From Lautropia mirabilis (lineage in GTDB: Bacteria > Pseudomonadota > Gammaproteobacteria > Burkholderiales > Burkholderiaceae_E): a DNA stretch of 64,000 nt. Shown one piece after another: positions 61,887 through 64,000 of this stretch (position 1 is its first letter; each line of letters begins with the position of its first letter). A program made the position numbers and the translations under genes. The notes beneath the pieces are model-generated. The model was not told the DNA's origin and did not search any database. It was given only the letters and a program-made list of their open reading frames with translations. The stretch covers positions 2,490,001 to 2,554,000 of the forward strand of contig NZ_LR134378.1 in assembly GCF_900637555.1 (NCBI RefSeq), written 5' to 3'.

Positions 61887-62159
61887 GGAAAAGCGCCAGG
61901 TGGCCCTGAACGGGTCACGTCTGGATGAAAATGTCCGGAAAGCGAAGGGCGATGACGGCAGGTACACCAGCGAAACCCTGCTCCGTCGTGCCCGGGATGC
62001 ACATCAACCGGCAGTCCGCTGCCCCCGCGGAAAGATCATCCCGCGTGGCAGGCCGAGCGTACTGAACCGACAGGCCACAAGGTACAGCACCCCGCGACAT
62101 CGCGTACCGTCGCCATGCCGAGACTGTAACGGCAATGACCACAAAAACAAAGTCAGCCA

Positions 62160-62196
62160 ATAGATAACTTATATCTCACAAATCGGAACAATCATT
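62160..62196. promoter_or_regulatory. OxyR-like binding site
   Basis: Compared with ATAGntnnnanCTAT-N7-ATAGntnnnanCTAT, the left half (62160-62174, ATAGATAACTTATAT) matches 8 of 10 defined bases and the right half (62182-62196, ATCGGAACAATCATT) matches 6 of 10, with the correct 7-bp gap. It is about 270 bp upstream of the cytochrome b561 start and 450 bp from the catalase start, so it could serve either. Confidence 0.35.
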
Positions 62197-62532
62197 CCAT
62201 GTCCCGGCAAGCAGCTGCGCCAACATCCTTGCCAGGCCGCTTTCCGCCGGCCTCTCCCCCACAGGCCAGCGATGCCCTGCCCTCGGCGACCCCGACCACA
62301 ACACCGACCATCGGCAGCCGACACCCGACAGATGGTCGCAGCGTGATGACGACGCCATCACCTCACCCGGGTGCCGACGTCATCCATGGGTCATCAACCA
62401 CCCTCACCCTGTCACCTTTCGCCGCCGTCATGCCACCGTCATGCCGACGGATGGACAGACAGGCGGGCGGAGATGGTCACAGCCCTCATCCTTCAGACGA
62501 TCATTACTCACTATCAATTCAGTAAAAACAAT

Positions 62533-62548
62533 TCAATAGACCTATTGA
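62533..62548 (+). promoter_or_regulatory. Palindrome in the catalase promoter region
   Basis: TCAATAG-AC-CTATTGA has perfect 7-bp arms and is preceded by a CAATTCA direct repeat (62514-62520 and 62529-62535). It lies in an AT-rich stretch about 100 bp upstream of the catalase ATG. A regulatory protein site is likely; which regulator is unknown. Confidence 0.45.
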
Positions 62549-62591
62549 CCTGCGCTCCGTAAAGTCCCGGCAACGACGATGACGTCCCCTT

Positions 62592-62615
62592 TCCCGGCGC
62601 CACGATGCGCCGGGA
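62592..62615 (+). repeat. Hairpin in the catalase leader
   Basis: TCCCGGCGC-CACGAT-GCGCCGGGA is a perfect 9-bp stem with a 6-nt loop, ending 28 bp before the catalase ATG and just before the ribosome binding site GGAG. It could modulate translation or mRNA stability. Confidence 0.6.
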
Positions 62616-62643
62616 TCCCGACAACCTCCACGGAGAACAAGCC

Positions 62644-64000
62644 ATGACCCAGAACCCCACCCTGCGATGTCCCGTCATGACCACCACGGCCGGTGCCCCG
62701 GTGGTCGACAACCAGAACAGCCTGACGGCCGGCCCGCGCGGCCCGGTGCTGATGCAGGACTGGCACCTGCTGGAGAAGCTGGCCCACCAGAACCGTGAGC
62801 GCATCCCCGAGCGCGTCGTCCACGCCAAGGGCTGGGGCGCCTTCGGCACCTTCACCGTCACCCAGGACATCACGCGCTACACCTGTGCCAGCATCTTCTC
62901 GGAAGTGGGCAAGGTCACACCGCTGGTCACGCGCTTTTCCACCGTGGCCGGTGAGATGGGCGCGGCCGACGCCGAGCGTGACGTGCGCGGCTTTGCCGTG
63001 AAGTTCTACACCGACCAGGGCAACTGGGATCTGGTGGGCAACAACACGCCCGTCTTCTTCATTCGCGATCCGCTCAAGTTCCCCGACTTCATCCACACGC
63101 AGAAGCGCCACCCGCGCACCCACCTGCGCAGCGCCACGGCCGCCTGGGACTTCTGGAGCCTGTCGCCCGAATCCCTGCACCAGGTCACCATCCTGATGAG
63201 CGACCGGGGCATCCCGGCCAGCCCGCGCTTCATGAACGGCTACGGCAGCCACACCTACAGTCTCTGGAATGCCCAGGGCGAACGCTTCTGGGTGAAGTTC
63301 CACTTCAGGGTGCAGCAGGGCCATCGCACCCTCACCAACGAAGAAGCCGAGGCCCTCATCGGCAAGACCCGCGAAAGCTACCAGGAGGATCTCTTCAACG
63401 CCATCGAGCGCGGCGAATTTCCGAAATGGACGCTGTACATCCAGGTCATGCCCGAGGCCGACGCCGAGAAGACACCCTACAACCCTTTCGACCTGACCAA
63501 GGTCTGGCCGCACGCCGACTACCCGCTGATCGAGGTGGGCGTGATGGAGCTGAACCGCAACCCCGATAACTACTTCGCCGAGATCGAGCAGGTGGCCATG
63601 TCCCCCAGCAACCTGGTACCCGGCATTGGCGCCAGTCCCGACAAGGTACTGCAGGCACGGATCTTCTCGTACGCCGACGCCCACCGCTACCGCCTGGGCA
63701 CGCACTACGAGGCGCTGCCCGTCAACGCGCCGCGCTGCCCGGTGCATCACTACCACACCGACGGCCAGATGAACTTCATGGGCCACAGGAGTGGCGCGGT
63801 CGACGCCTACTACGAACCGAACTCGTTCGGGGGGGCGGTGCAGGCCCCGCAGTTCCGCGAGCCGCCCCTGAAGATCAGGGGTGACGCCGATCGCTATGAT
63901 CACCGCGAAGGCAACGACGACTACAGCCAGCCGGGTGCCCTGTTCCGCCTGCTGGGTGCCGCGCAGCAGGAACGGCTCTTTGCCAACATCGCCAGCTCGA
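62644..64000 (+). CDS. katA: Monofunctional heme catalase (clade 3/KatA type), N-terminal part
   Basis: The first 452 codons of a catalase that runs off the right end. It converts hydrogen peroxide to water and oxygen. Visible signatures: the active-site His60 in [18 protein letters not shown], the distal Asn in [24 protein letters not shown], and the heme-ligand Tyr (near residue 343) in [19 protein letters not shown]-type small-subunit features continue at [22 protein letters not shown] precedes the ATG by about 9 bases. The missing part is the last 30-60 residues, and whether an ankyrin-like gene follows, as it does in many relatives, cannot be seen. Confidence 0.94.
   Translation, partial: MTQNPTLRCPVMTTTAGAPVVDNQNSLTAGPRGPVLMQDWHLLEKLAHQNRERIPERVVHAKGWGAFGTFTVTQDITRYTCASIFSEVGKVTPLVTRFSTVAGEMGAADAERDVRGFAVKFYTDQGNWDLVGNNTPVFFIRDPLKFPDFIHTQKRHPRTHLRSATAAWDFWSLSPESLHQVTILMSDRGIPASPRFMNGYGSHTYSLWNAQGERFWVKFHFRVQQGHRTLTNEEAEALIGKTRESYQEDLFNAIERGEFPKWTLYIQVMPEADAEKTPYNPFDLTKVWPHADYPLIEVGVMELNRNPDNYFAEIEQVAMSPSNLVPGIGASPDKVLQARIFSYADAHRYRLGTHYEALPVNAPRCPVHHYHTDGQMNFMGHRSGAVDAYYEPNSFGGAVQAPQFREPPLKIRGDADRYDHREGNDDYSQPGALFRLLGAAQQERLFANIASS

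Larger units (their letters stand above)
61887..62643. other. 757-bp gap between cytochrome b561 and catalase genes
   Basis: No gene is supported; short frames here (for example 62199-62525) lack coding character. Two AT-rich islands stand out in an otherwise GC-rich gap: 62131-62200 (with an OxyR-like site) and 62500-62560 (with a palindrome and a likely catalase promoter region). The part between them, 62215-62470, shows no dyad or coding signal. The gap is long for a pair of divergent promoters and might hold a small RNA, but no evidence for one was seen. Confidence 0.5.

Noticed and set aside
62199..62525. 108-residue plus-strand frame in the gap before the catalase gene
   Set aside because: Pro/Ser/Thr-rich with no recognisable domain and no ribosome binding site; it runs through the AT-rich promoter region.
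1..64000. CRISPR array, prophage, IS element or rRNA operon
   Set aside because: No regularly spaced repeats, transposase, integrase, phage structural gene or rRNA-like sequence was seen.

Overview
The window is a GC-rich chromosomal segment whose gene content points to a betaproteobacterium of the order Burkholderiales. Evidence for this: a glnA / DUF4124 / ntrB / ntrC run, cytochrome b561 with two YceI proteins, a class-I glutamine synthetase behind a sigma-54 promoter, a lysC next to tRNA-Ser(GCU), and an HAE1-type RND efflux operon with an OprM/NodT-type outer membrane channel. Genus-level placement is not possible from the sequence alone. No phage, insertion sequence, CRISPR array or rRNA is visible; the window is mostly housekeeping with one glycan-type accessory block.

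Layout. 1-6.7 kb: the end of cysW, a TerC-family membrane protein, a D-amino-acid dehydrogenase, nnrS (with an FNR/CRP-type site at -41.5 from a plausible -10), a small YbjQ-type protein and a FecA-like TonB-dependent receptor. 7.1-8.7 kb: a methionine-type ABC permease and ATPase without an adjacent binding protein. 8.9-14.3 kb: the nitrogen block ntrC, ntrB, DUF4124 protein, glnA, all leftward, with a sigma-54 promoter and two NtrC-like enhancer sites upstream of glnA. 14.3-19.3 kb: hemW, rdgB, rph, then a PP2C phosphatase and a Ser/Thr kinase. 19.7-21.9 kb: yicC, a LOG-family protein and a small His-rich duplicated protein behind a Fur-like palindrome.

22.2-30.4 kb is the accessory block: GNAT-like transferase, a two-domain glycosyltransferase-like protein, a SAM methyltransferase, an unassigned Rossmann/flavin-type protein, an FdtA/WxcM ketoisomerase and an FdtB-type aminotransferase. 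Together they suggest synthesis and transfer of a dTDP-3-amino-3,6-dideoxyhexose onto a surface glycan or protein. A PIN/Phd toxin-antitoxin pair follows, then an acyl-CoA dehydrogenase-like protein, an OsmC protein, a PfkB sugar kinase and a MacA/MacB export pair preceded by a GGCAT tandem repeat.

38.2-50.6 kb is housekeeping: fhs, tRNA-Ser, lysC, tilS-accA-cysS (operon), a TPR protein, ppiA-lpxH, trmJ and suhB. 50.6-57.1 kb carries the tripartite RND efflux operon, preceded by a perfect 23-bp inverted repeat with a 4-nt loop. 57.2-59.9 kb holds the carboxynorspermidine route to polyamines (nspC plus carboxynorspermidine synthase) from a strong sigma-70-like promoter. The window closes with two YceI proteins and cytochrome b561 (leftward), a 757-bp regulatory-looking gap and the first 452 codons of a catalase that runs off the edge.
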